The translations under genes and the position numbers were made by a program. A DNA stretch of 64,000 nt from Lithobates sylvaticus (lineage: Eukaryota > Chordata > Amphibia > Anura > Ranidae). The notes under the pieces are model-generated. The model was not told the origin of the DNA. It did not search any database and saw nothing but the letters and a program-made list of their open reading frames with translations. Below, in pieces: positions 37,330 through 47,184 of this stretch. Location of the stretch: contig CM053029.1 of the NCBI GenBank assembly GCA_028564925.1, positions 297,488,264-297,552,263 on the forward strand, read 5' to 3'. Position 1 is the stretch's first letter. Each line of letters begins with the position of its first letter.

Positions 37330-38890
37330 GCCACCACACCAGTGCCAAAGGCACAATTTTTCAGCCCCTGTTTAACAGGGGCGTGTACATACAATTTTTA
37401 TAAAAAAATGCTTCGCAACACGTGTGACTGCTGTGCTCCAAGTACAGTATCTGTGAGGGGTTGCAGTGTTGTGGCACCAGCACCAGTGCCTAAGGCAAAT
37501 TTTTCAGCCCCTGTTTAACAGGGGCGTGTACTTACAATTTTTTAAAAAAAATGCTTCGCAACACGTGTGACTGCTGTGCTCCAAGTACAGTATCTGTGAG
37601 GGGTTGCAGTGTTGTGGCACCAGCACCAGTGCCTAAGGCAAATTTTTCAGCCCCTGTTTAACAGGGGCGTGTACTTACAAATTTTTAAAAAAATGCTTCG
37701 CAACACGTGTGACTGCTGTGCTCCAAGTACAGTATCTGTGAGGGGTTGCAGTGTTTGTGGCACCAGCACCAGTGCCTAAGGCAAATTTTTCAGCCCCTGT
37801 TTAACAGGGGCGTGTACTTACAATTTTTTTAAAAAATGCTTTGCAACATGTGTGACTGCTGTGCTCCAAGTACAGTATCTGTGAGGGGTTGCAGTGTTGT
37901 GGCACCACACCAGTGCCTAAGGCACAATTTTTCAGCCCCTGTTTAACAGGGGCGGGTAATTACAATTTTTTAAAAAAATGCTTCGCAAACACGTGTGACT
38001 GCTGTGCTCCAAGTACAGTATCTGTGAGGGGTTGCAGTGTTGTGGCACCAGCACCAGTGCCTAAGGCACAATTTTTCAGCCCCCTGTTTAACAGGGGCGG
38101 GTAATTACAATTTTTTAAAAAAATGCTTCGCAACACGTGTGACTGCTGTGCTCCAAGTACAGTATCTGTGAGGGGTTGCAGTGTTGTGGCACCAGCACCA
38201 GTGCCTAAGGCCAAATTTTTCAGCCCCTGTTTAACAGGGGCGGGTAATTACAAATCTTGATCTAATAGTTCACAGCAGGGCCCATTCCTGCGCCCACCAA
38301 GAGTAACTATGAGGGCCTACAGTCTTGTGGCAACACCGTCCACCACCACCGCCAAAGGCCCAATTTTTCTGCCCTGTTCATCAGGTGCTTGCAATTACAA
38401 ATCTTGATCTAATAACTCACAGCAGGGCCCATTCCTGCGCCCCACCAAGAGTAACTGTGAGAGCTTACAGTCTTGTGGCAAACACCGTCCACCACCACCA
38501 CCACCCCCAATTTTTTCTGCCCTGTTCAACAGGTGCATGCAATTACAAATCTTGATCTAATAACTCACAGCAGGGCCCATTCTTGCGCCCACCAAGAGTA
38601 ACTGTGAGAGCTTACAGTCTTGTGGCAACACCGTCCACCACCACCGCCAAAGGCCCAATTTTTTCTGCCCTGTTCATCAGGTGCTTGCAATTACAAATCT
38701 TGATCTAATAACTCACAGCAGGGCCCATTCCTGCGCCCACCAAGAGTAACTATGAGGGCCTACAGTCTTGTGGCAACACCGTCCACCACCACCGCCAAAG
38801 GCCCCAATTTTTCTGCCCTGTTCATCAGGTGCATGCAATTACAAATCTTGATCTATTAACTCACAGCAGGGCCCATTCCTGCGCCCACCA
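37330..38890 (+). repeat. hAT-C 3' array: 7 units of ~133 bp plus 4 units of ~146 bp
   Basis: The inner block has seven units with 'tactgtatc'-type complements of the hAT-A units ('ctccaagtacagtatctgtg', 'gttgcagtgttgtggcacca') and the stem CCCCTGTTTAACAGGGG in each. The outer block has four units with 'aaatcttgatctaataactc' and 'cccattcctgcgcccaccaa'. hAT-A has the same two families with fewer inner units. Confidence 0.88.
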
Positions 38891-38934
38891 GTCTTGTGGC
38901 TACACCAACATCTAATAGGGCAAATTTCTGCAGA

Positions 38935-39335
38935 GTATATACGCCAGGCCCCTACTTTCAAACATCCAACTTACAAACGACTCCTACTTGCAAATGGAAA
39001 GAGAAAACAGGAAGTGAGAGGAAATCTACCCCTAGGAAGGGAAATTCTATCCTGTTAGATTTAATTTGGGAAAAAGGTATCTCCTCTCTACTGATACTTT
39101 ATCACCAATCCTTGTTTCAATTAAAACCCCACTTTTTCCAAAAACATTTGTCATTGGGACGGAAAGTTAGGTGACATGTTCTGAACAGATGTGCAAAGAC
39201 AGCAAATGTTACAGGGGTGATAACCCCTCCCTATGTTCTCCAAAAAGCTTAAAAATAGATTTTTTTGGGATGGAGCTACACTTCATAATGTACCTGTTCA
39301 GATTCTACTTAAGAACAAACCTAAAGCCGCAAGTG
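38935..39335 (+). mobile_element. Captured Tigger-like MITE segment inside hAT-C
   Basis: Parallel to the MITE at 53035-53458: 'cttacaaacgactcctactt', 'aggaagtgagaggaaatc', 'cccctaggaagggaaattc', 'tgtcattgggac', 'atgttacaggggtga' and 'cttaagaacaaacct' all recur in the same order. It lies between the 3' array and the 3' subterminal region. Confidence 0.8.
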
Positions 39336-39339
39336 GTTT

Positions 39340-39749
39340 TAAATGGCTTCTTTTTTTCCTTTACAAATGTCATTTTGTGCAAGGACAGTTCTAAACACGG
39401 GAAACACATGCCACTTCACAGGCATTCTTTAGACACCCCCCAGGTACCATATTTAAAGGAAAATTTCACTTTTTTTTTTTCACTTTATGCATCATTAAAA
39501 TGACTGCTCCCGAAAAAACGTTAGTTTTTAAAAGTTCTTTTTGCATTGATATATGTCCCCTGGGGCAGGACCCGGGTCCCCAAACCTGTTTTATGACATT
39601 AACATGCATATTGGCCGTTGTAATTAGCACTTTTGATTTCGAACGTTCGCGTCCATTTTAACGTATAGGGTTCGAAAATTCGCGCGAACTTTCGGTCGAT
39701 TCGAAGGTTCTGGTGCGAACCGAACCCGGGGGTGTTCGGCTCATCCCTA
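39340..39749 (+). mobile_element. hAT-C 3' subterminal region and terminal repeat
   Basis: Mirror of 12359-12830, ending GGGGGTGTTCGGCTCATCCCTA-type sequence at 39749. Shared markers include 'gcaggacccgggtccccaaa' and 'cgaacgttcgcgtccatt'. Confidence 0.85.
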
Positions 39750-39757
39750 CTCCTCGC
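39750..39757. repeat. Right target-site duplication of hAT-C (CTCCTCGC)
   Basis: Identical to 29068-29075 and directly adjacent to the 3' end of hAT-C. Confidence 0.92.
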
Positions 39758-39973
39758 CGCTGGCTCTATGATTGGCAAAGCATGCGGGGTCACAGTGCAT
39801 GCTTGGCCAATCATCAGCCAGCAATGCACTACGACTGGCGCAGTGCATTGCGGACCGCTCGCATCACACGAATTTGATGCGATCGGTCCACATAGTTCTG
39901 GACTCGACGAGCGGACGAACGGCCGGGGTTCGATTCGAACATGGGTTTGAATCGAACACCGGGCCCATCCCTA
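39758..39973 (-). mobile_element. hAT-A 5' terminal fragment, separated from its body by hAT-C
   Basis: Aligns with 142-368 and, reversed, with 29076-29300: 'atgattggcaaagcatgcgg', 'gtgcatgcttggccaatcat', the TCGCATCA pair, and the terminal GATTCGAAC stem. It ends GGGCCCATCCCTA at 39973. Confidence 0.88.
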
Positions 39974-40690
39974 CTCTCTGTATATACCATCCTATCTTCT
40001 GTATACCCAGCCTCTCTGTATATACCCGGCCTATCTTCTGTATAACCAGCCTCTGTGTATAACCAGCCTATCTTCTGTATACCCAGCCTCTCTGTATATA
40101 CCCAGCCTATCTTCTGTATACCTAGCCTCTCTTTTTATACCCAGCCTATCTTCTGTATACCTAGCCTCTCTGTATATACCAGCCTCTCTGTATATACCCA
40201 GCTTCTCTTCTGCATACCCAGCCTCTCTGTATAACCAGCCTCTCTGTATATACCAGCCTCTCTGTATATACCCAGCCTATCTTTTGTATACCCAGCCTCT
40301 CTGTATATACCCATCCTATCTTCTGTATACCCAGTCTCTCTGTATATACCAGCCCCTCTGTATGTACCAGCCTCTCTGTATGTACCCAGCCTCTCTGTAT
40401 ATACCAGCCTCTCTGTATATACCAGCCTCTCTGTATACCCCAGCCTATCTTATGTATACCCAGCCTCTCTGTATATACCAGCCTCTCTCTATACCCAGCC
40501 TATCTTCTGTATAACCAGCCTCTCTGTATATACCGGCCTCTCTGTATATACCCAGCCTATCTTCTGTATACCCAGCCTCTCTGTATTTATCAGCCTCTTT
40601 GTATATACCCAGCCTCTCTGTATATACACTAGCCTCTTTGTATACCCAGCCTCTTTGTATATATCCAGCCTCTCTGTACACACTATCCGC
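39974..40690. repeat. 18-21-bp array, right part, beginning with the hAT-A target duplication
   Basis: The first 8 bp (CTCTCTGT) duplicate 12351-12358. The rest continues the 'cagcctctctgtatatac' / 'cagcctatcttctgtatacc' array for about 0.7 kb until 'cactatccgcatctgg', where it ends. Confidence 0.93.
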
Positions 40691-40699
40691 ATCTGGTGG

Positions 40700-41320
40700 C
40701 AGGTGACGTGACAAGCTCTCTGGTGACCCAGATGTAATGAGGGGGGCTTTGGGGACCCTTATGTAATAATATATAATGTTCTATATATACACAAACACAC
40801 GTATATTATATACATGTGTATGCCCACCCAAGCATTTGACTCTCTTTACTTTGCTGCTATAGGCTCTAGCCCCAGATCTTTTGTAGACCTAGCAAGCCCC
40901 TTGGGTTAGGTTAGGAAAAAAAAACATTTATACTCATCTAGGTGGATGCAGCATCAATCCAATACTGCTTCTGCCCCCCCCCCCCAGTTCTGCGATGAGA
41001 ACTGAGCGATCAAACACTGCTGATCGCTCAGTTCTCTCCTCCACTCTGAGCAGAGAGCCGTGACTGTCATATGCTGGGCTGGGGACTGGAGGGAGCGGCT
41101 GGCTCAGTCTCTCAGAGAAATAGAGCCAGTTGCTGGTCCAGCCACTGTAAAGTTGGGATCAATCCAGAGCCTGGAACGGCTGAGTGATGGCAGCAGACAG
41201 CAGGCTTGGCCTGCTGTCAGCTGAAAACGGGTCACAGGAGTGCAGAATGAACTGCACTCCTATGATCAACCGGAAAAGTAGGGTCAAAATAGCTTTGGCC
41301 ATACTACTCCTTTAAATAGG
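40700..41320. repeat. Probable dispersed repeat with 15-bp perfect hairpin
   Basis: After about 250 bp of AT-rich sequence, 40955-41318 has the look of an amphibian interspersed repeat: a poly-A/T start, 'catctaggtggatgcagcat', a poly-C run, and a tail 'actactcctttaaa'. A perfect 15-bp stem with an 8-nt loop lies at 40998-41012 / 41021-41035. No coding frame is convincing. Confidence 0.45.
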
Positions 41321-41869
41321 TTCACTTATGTATGTGGTAGCCCTGGAGGTATTATTTTGAAGATTTGTTGATTTAACTGTGAAGTATTTTTAGGTGTGCA
41401 TGTACTTTTACACAAACAGCCCAAATGGGCATGTACATTTTTAACTTATGGAAAATACAAGTAGGAGCATAAAAGTAATACAGAGAGCCTCATAAACCCT
41501 AGAGTTTATAAGCAACTCCCATCAATTCATAATTTTCCCATTTTACTTGGCACACGTAAATGGTAGAAAAACATGTTAAAAAATGTTAAAACTGAGTAAG
41601 ACAGTACCTCCTTTATTGCCACAAACTAACATGTGACCTAAAGCCTAGACAGAGATCATATGGTGTCTGCCTACCAGCTACATTGTGCTGGTTTCATTTC
41701 ACGTCAGCTTGAAGGTTGTTCACTTTTAATACATCTATAGCAAAAGAGAATAATCAAGCCACGAATGTGTTCTGTGGCACAGTTAAACAGCACATGGAGC
41801 CTAAATAGGTAACAAGCAAATATAGCTGCCCTGGGCCTGTATATATACAGATACAGTATGAATTTTACA
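41321..41869. other. Spacer without recognised gene
   Basis: AT-rich, no long open frame, and no repeat I recognise. It ends in a short TA-rich stretch before the foldback element. Confidence 0.45.
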
Positions 41870-42337
41870 TACCGTATATACTCGAGTATAAGCCGAGTTT
41901 TTCAGCCCATTTTTTTGTGCTGAAAGTGCCCCCCTCGGCTTATACTCGAGTCAAGCACTTTTCTGCAGCAAAAAAAATAATTTCCGACCCGATTTTGGGG
42001 CCCCGTATCTCGGGGCCACTTGGGTCTAGGAGTCCCAAATTTGGTGTGCCAAATATGGGGTTCCTAGCACTAAGTGGCCCCGAGATACGGGGCCCCAAAG
42101 TCGGTTCGGAAAATGTCATTCTCTGCTGCAGAAAAGTGCTTGACATTTTCTGACCCGAATTTGGGGCCCCATATCTCGAGGACACTTGGAGCTAGGAACC
42201 CCAAATGTTGTATTCCAACCCAGTGGAATTAGCACTACAACATATCTAAAGATGGAGTTCCTAGCACTAAGTGACCCTGAGATACAGGGCCCCAAATCGG
42301 TCAACTGTGTCCATCTGCATGGGCACAGTGAGGCTGC
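41870..42337. mobile_element. Foldback/MITE element ('ccgtatatactcgagtataa' family)
   Basis: Opens with 'ccgtatatactcgagtataa' followed 60 bp later by its near complement ('ctcggcttatactcgagt'). A second, larger palindrome spans about 41985-42112: 'ttggggccccgtatctcggg' and its complement meet around 'ccaaatttggtgtgccaaat'. A third, weaker copy of the same arms is at 42145-42300. I remember this as a common ranid repeat. It is cut at about 42338 by the 3' end of the LINE. Confidence 0.7.
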
Positions 42338-42760
42338 AAATTTTTTATTTTTTACTTTTCAATCAGTTTTTATTGAATTTCATAACATACAGTAAAGATG
42401 CAAATTACACATTGTATGCCGTTAAAATAAATTAACTCAGAATAGCACTTAAATAATGTCAACTCAATTATCAATGAAGAGTTACAGAACAAGAATTACT
42501 GTTATTAAAATGCTACAAAACGCAATACATTCAATATAGAAATATAAGATCAATATAGTAACATAAGATCAAATAGAAGTATATGTCCTCTAGACACCCC
42601 CCATGGGGACTACACTTTGTCTAAGAGGAGAACGTTGCCACAATAATAGAACTTATCCAGGAACCTGTGTCCATACTCTAGAACCCAGAGGCAAAAGTGT
42701 ATATCAATCTGTTAGATATGAGTGTTACAAAAAGTTAGTAATAGTCGACCATTGTTCCCA

Positions 42761-45541
42761 TCATGCCCACTTGGTTTTTTCCTTGGGTAATTTACCCTCA
42801 CTGGATGCCATCATTAATTCATAACTATAATGTAGGTTTACGGTATCTAAGAGGTGAGTGATAGAGGGAGTTGTATCTGACTTCCATAATCTGGTTATAG
42901 TTAACCTAGCTGCCAATAGGATATGTGTCGTCACATGACGAAATGAAAAGGGTATGTCTTCAATGGATAAATTCAGGATAGCTAGACCCGGAGACATTGG
43001 TATATCTATCTGGGATATATATTTTAAGAGAAGAAAAACGGTTTTCCAGTATTCCTGTATGAGGGTACATTCCCAAAATATGTGGAATATGCTTCCTATG
43101 TTGGAATTACATCTCCAGCACTTATTAGATAATGTGGGATAGAATGTTGCCAAGCGAGAAGGCGTCAAATACCATCTAAGGGACAATTTTTGTGTGAGTT
43201 CCCACAACGCAGAGCTTTTCGTGGATTTGTATACACTTCGTGAAGCTTGTTCCCATTGTGATTCTGTATAAGTCGTTGCTAGATCATTTTCCCAGTGTGT
43301 ATGTGGTGTGGATTTAGTAAATACACGCTTTTGGTTCAGGGTGTTGTATACAAGTGAAATACCCTTCTGTTTAGGAGATTCAAAGTGCAGGTATTTCCAT
43401 ATTACTGAAGAAACTGTATATAAGGGAGGTTTGATTTTGTTAAGGCATTTCAGAAGTTTGGAATATGCAATAAAGTCTGATTCAGGCAAGTGAAATTCAT
43501 TTTGGAGGGTTGAAAAGGATTTTGGGTTTGAGTCATGAAATAGTTGATTTATGAATGAGATTTTTCGGTTAGACCAATGGGATGTAGATAATTCAGGTGA
43601 GATGTGGTTTAAGACTTCTATAGGTATCGGTATCTGTGTAGTAGTGGGTTCTTGATGGATAGTTTGGGTTAGAATTTTCCATGCTCTGACCGTGGCTATC
43701 ATGGTAGGGGGAATCGCTTTTGGTATTTTAGCGTCTAATGGAGTGCTCAACAACCAATTTTTTAAACTAGGACGAAATAGTAAGGAAAGTTCTATATTGC
43801 ACCAGTTTTTATTCGGATCTTGCTGAAACCACTCAGTTGCTTGAGCTATGATCGCTGCAGTGTGATAATCTGTAAAATCTATTGAACCTGATCCTCCCGC
43901 TAATTTGTGTATCCTAAGTATAGAATGAGCGCATCTAGGTTTTGTACCGTGCCAAATACATCGGTTGAGTATCGTTTGAAGTGACTTAAAGTAATATTTA
44001 GGAATAGGAATGGTCCTAAACAGGTATAAAATTTGAGGTAAATGCATCATCTTGAACGCCGCTAATCTGCCAGACCATGACAGTTCCATTTTAGCTAATT
44101 TCTGAGATTCAGTACGTAATTTATCTAAGAGAGGCTTGAAGTTTGATGAAAAGAGGAGTTTAGTGGTTCTAGTGAGTTGAATGCCTAGGTAAGAAATGCT
44201 GTGTTCAGACCATGTGAAGGGGTATTGGGCTTGTAATAGTAATTTAGTGGTGGAATTCAATTTGAGATCTAATATTTGTGATTTGGTGACATTTAGTTTG
44301 TAAAATGATATTCGTCCAAACCAATCTAAAACGTCTCGGGCTGCTGCTAAGGAGGAGGTAGGATTTGTTAATATTAAAATCACATCATCAGCAAAAAGAC
44401 TAATCTTATGAGTAGTGTTGCCAACAGTTATGCCTGAGATGTTCGAGTTCGTGCGTATGTGCTCAGCTAAAGGTTCTATAGTTAGATCAAAAATTAAGGG
44501 CGACAATGGGCAACCCTGACGGGTAACGTTCGAAATTTGGAATATATGAGATATCATATTAGCCGAAAAAACTTGAGCAGCTGGGCAAGTATATAGTGCC
44601 ATGATAGCATTATAAATATTGTCTTTAAACCCAAATTTCATGAGAACTTTCTGTAGATAGGTCCAGTGCACCCGATCAAATGCCTTATCTGCATCTAAAG
44701 AAAGAAGCAGAGAAGGTGTTCCACTGGAATTTACGCAATGGATTAAGTCAATCATGCGACGCGTCGCGTCTGATGCTTGCCTCCCTTTAATAAATCCTGT
44801 TTGGTCTTTGTGAATCAGGTCTGGCATAATCTTCATTAAGCGTCTAGCAATAGTTTTGGCGTATATTTTTAAATCAAGGTTAAGTAAGGAGATTGGCCGG
44901 AAGTTTTGTGGGGCAGTCGGATCTTTATCAGGTTTTGGGAGAGTGATAATTAATGCGTTTAGCGATTCTACAGGGAATTTGGAAGAATATGCAGCTTGGT
45001 TAAGAAATTTCAGCAAGTGTGGAATCAAATAGGTAGAGAATTGTTTGAAGTATTCCCCTGTAAGGCCATTCGGGCCTGGTGTTTTGTTACAAGGCAGTGA
45101 TGAGATGGTAGCTAGAAGTTCTGGTGCTGAAAAAGGAGCATTTAAATAAGACAATTGTGTTTCTGTCAGAGTCGGTAAATTTATCTTATGGAGAAAGTCA
45201 TCAATTTCCTCTGGGGATGGTTGGTGGGTTGTAGGGTCATTCTTGAGATTCTATAGGTCACTATAGTAATCGCTAAAAGCATTCGCAATGTCTTGTGGAT
45301 TAGATAGCTTCACTTTCGAGTGTGGGTGGAATAAGAAGGGAATTTTAGATTTAACTCTAGCCCCTTTGATACGTTGTGCTAATCTTTTTCCTGCCTTATT
45401 GGATGTGGAATAAGAGACGGCTTTGAATTTGCGTTGCATATGTTCGTATGTATGGAGAAGAAGCAGCCTGAGTTCCTGTCTAAGCGACATTAATTGTGCT
45501 AGTGTAGTGGGACATGCAGATGACTTATGGTCTGCCTCCAA
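42761..45541 (-). pseudogene. LINE ORF2, reverse transcriptase and C-terminal zinc-knuckle part
   Basis: The open stretch 42761-45154 has RT blocks in order (residues counted from its Met): RPISL (86-90), a QTGF/KGRQ block (118-125), DADKAFDR (154-161), GCPLSPL (214-220) and FADD, the catalytic pair (254-257). The C-terminus carries CWRCNSNIGSIFHIFWEC, a C-x2-C-x8-H-x4-C knuckle typical of L1-like ORF2. The upstream segment 45251-45541 (linker with SNKAGKRLAQRIKG and HPHSKVKLSNP) belongs to the same protein but is separated by one in-frame TAG (45248-45250). It would copy the LINE RNA at the nicked target in the nucleus. Few lesions suggest a fairly young copy. Confidence 0.88.
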
Positions 45542-46490
45542 ATGAGCAATTTGGGAAGTAAGGGAGTCTATTTGTTGTGTTCTTTTTTTTTTTGTGAATG
45601 GAGCCCAGTTTTATAAGAACACCTCTCATTACCGCTTTATGTGCGTTCCACACCACGGCAGGATCCCCCACTGAATCAGCGTTTAATTCAAAATATTCTT
45701 TCAAATGAGTAGCAATTTCTTTGGAGTATGTAGCATGTTGTAATATGAAATTATTGGCTCTCCAGAGAAAAGAGTTCAGTTGAGAAGACGTATCATCAAT
45801 AATTATAAAAATTGGGTTGTGGTCTGACCATGTCATGGTGTGGATAACAGAGGTAGTCACCTTTTGTAATAACAATTTATCAACAACAAACATGTCAATT
45901 CTGAAATACGACTTGTGTTGTGGGGAGAAATAAGTATAATCCCTCTCTGATCCATGGTGGCATCTCCAGACATCGTAAAGATCAGACGATGTCAGGATTT
46001 GCCCCAGGGGAGAGGGTCTTCTCTTATCCGCTGAAGTAGTGTCCATATAAATATCTGCAACCATATTAAAGTCTCCGCATACAAGGAGATATCCTTGTTG
46101 TAACTCTTTAATTTTGGTCAAAGTCTTTTTGACAAAATTTGCCTGTCTAGAATTGGGAGCATACAAGTTGAGTAAGGTATATTTAGTTCCATTAATCATA
46201 CAGATTAAAATAAGAAAACGACCATTGGGGTCACCTATTTCTTTTATGAGGTGGAAGTCAGTGTCTTTCTTGATCGCTACAAGCACTCCTCTCTTCTTGG
46301 AAGAGAAATTAGAATAGAAAATAAGGGGAAATTTGTTACTGCGACATAAAGTGGCTGAAAATGGGGTCAAGTGTGTCTCTTGGACACATAAGATATCACT
46401 ATCAAGCTTTTCAGCAGTATGCCACAAAGATTGTCTCTTTGCTGGGTGGTTGAGACCCTTGGCGTTCAAGGATACTATCGTGAATGGCAT
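45525..46490 (-). pseudogene. LINE ORF2, endonuclease domain
   Basis: The start Met at 46490 opens MPFTIVSLNAKGLN. Exonuclease-endonuclease-phosphatase motifs are in place: N9 in SLNAKGLN, QETH (37-40, metal-binding Glu), NLYAPN (108-113), GDFN (139-142), RIDM (197-200) and SDHN (222-225, catalytic His). The frame leaves the ORF2 path at an A-run near 45585-45596, where a one-base length change joins it out of phase to the RT part. This domain nicks target DNA to start reverse transcription. Confidence 0.88.
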
Positions 46491-46842
46491 ATTTCCTGTT
46501 GTGGCTAAGTGATGGATCGTGGGAGACTATAACACTTACAGTTTGCAGATATTTCTTGGTGTATACAGTAAATTCAGTTCCTTTCGGCTTATCAGGATAC
46601 CTGGGTTCCGTAACTAGATGTATTTCTATAAAACCTGGAATGAAATTATAATTATATATAACAGCTATTTAAAAATATAGCAAAAGATATGAAAACAGGA
46701 TGCGGCAGATTTGTGTCAAGCACAAAAAAAAAAAGCAAAGAGTCAGCTTTTACTGCTGCAGTGTGGAACAGTTAATACCAAAGGCAAGTGAGATCAAACA
46801 AAATTCCTGGAGGGGACGCTATAAACATAGTTAGCGGACCGC

Positions 46843-47178
46843 TCAGGAGCCAGATACTTCCCTAGGTTGATGATTTCGGGATCTTTGATTGTAGTGATAT
46901 GTTGAAGGACGTTTTGGAAGAAGCGAAGTTTCATCTTTGTGGTATTCCGGGATTATTCCCCATTCTTTCAAAAGTTTCAAACCCTTGTGTAGGTCATTTA
47001 TTATATGAGTGGATCCGTTTTTGGAGACAATTAGTGTGGCCAGGTAGCGCCATTTGTATAGAATCTTATGGTTTTGCATTCCTTTAGTTATGGGGTTCAA
47101 ATCTCTACGTAGTTGAAGCGTATATCTTGATAAATCAGGAAATATTTGAACACCCTCAAACGGACGTGGTAGAGGGCT
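46843..47178 (-). pseudogene. LINE ORF1 C-terminal remnant
   Basis: From about 47175 downward a frame reads RPFEGVQIFPDLSRYTLQLR, then NPITKGMQ and LLKEWGIIPE, ending at 46843. This resembles the C-terminal part of L1 ORF1 RNA-binding proteins (hydrophobic I-F-x-D-L-S and a final WGI block). The N-terminal coiled coil and RRM are missing because the element is truncated at about 47178. The 350-bp region between this and ORF2 is the usual inter-ORF spacer. Confidence 0.65.
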
Positions 47179-47184
47179 ATTTTT

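Larger units (their letters stand above)
29076..39749 (+). mobile_element. hAT-C: inner hAT DNA transposon, 10.7 kb, both ends present
   Basis: Starts TAGGGATGGGCCCGGTGCTC and ends GTTCGGCTCATCCCTA, flanked by CTCCTCGC on both sides. In order: 5' terminal and hairpin region; TATA box at 29386; leader; about 70-unit leader array; transposase 33993-37229; 3' array; captured MITE segment; 3' subterminal repeat. The length is well above the 2.5-5 kb usual for hAT elements. Roughly 6 kb of it is tandem array. Terminal repeats match only over TAGGGATG plus a loosely similar GAAC-rich stretch. The transposase frame is interrupted a few times, mostly at single-base runs, so present activity is doubtful. 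Confidence 0.9.
12359..39973 (-). mobile_element. hAT-A: outer hAT DNA transposon, interrupted by hAT-C
   Basis: The outer element is oriented leftward. Its 3' terminal repeat (TAGGGATGAGCCGAACACCC) is at 12359 and its 5' terminal repeat (ending GGGCCCATCCCTA) at 39973, with 8-bp CTCTCTGT duplications outside. Its own parts are 12359-29075 as assembled, plus 39758-39973. The rest is hAT-C, inserted into the 5' subterminal region with a CTCCTCGC duplication. In order along minus: 5' end, hairpins, TATA-like promoter, 12-unit leader array, BED-type transposase, two-block 3' array, captured MITE segment, 3' end. The span is inflated by an apparent assembly duplication around the 500-N gap. The true element without hAT-C and the duplicate would be about 7.4 kb. 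Confidence 0.8.
42338..47178 (-). mobile_element. L1/Tx1-type LINE, 5'-truncated, 4.8 kb
   Basis: Minus-strand non-LTR retrotransposon with an ORF1 C-terminal remnant (46843-47178), an apurinic-type endonuclease (45525-46490), and reverse transcriptase plus C-terminal domain (42761-45541). The 3' end has AATAAA (in 'ttcaataaaaactg' on the minus strand) and an A-rich tail at about 42338-42375. The endonuclease/RT/zinc-knuckle order and the RT blocks fit the L1 superfamily, Tx1 branch. 5' truncation is usual after target-primed insertion. I found no clear target duplication. Confidence 0.88.
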
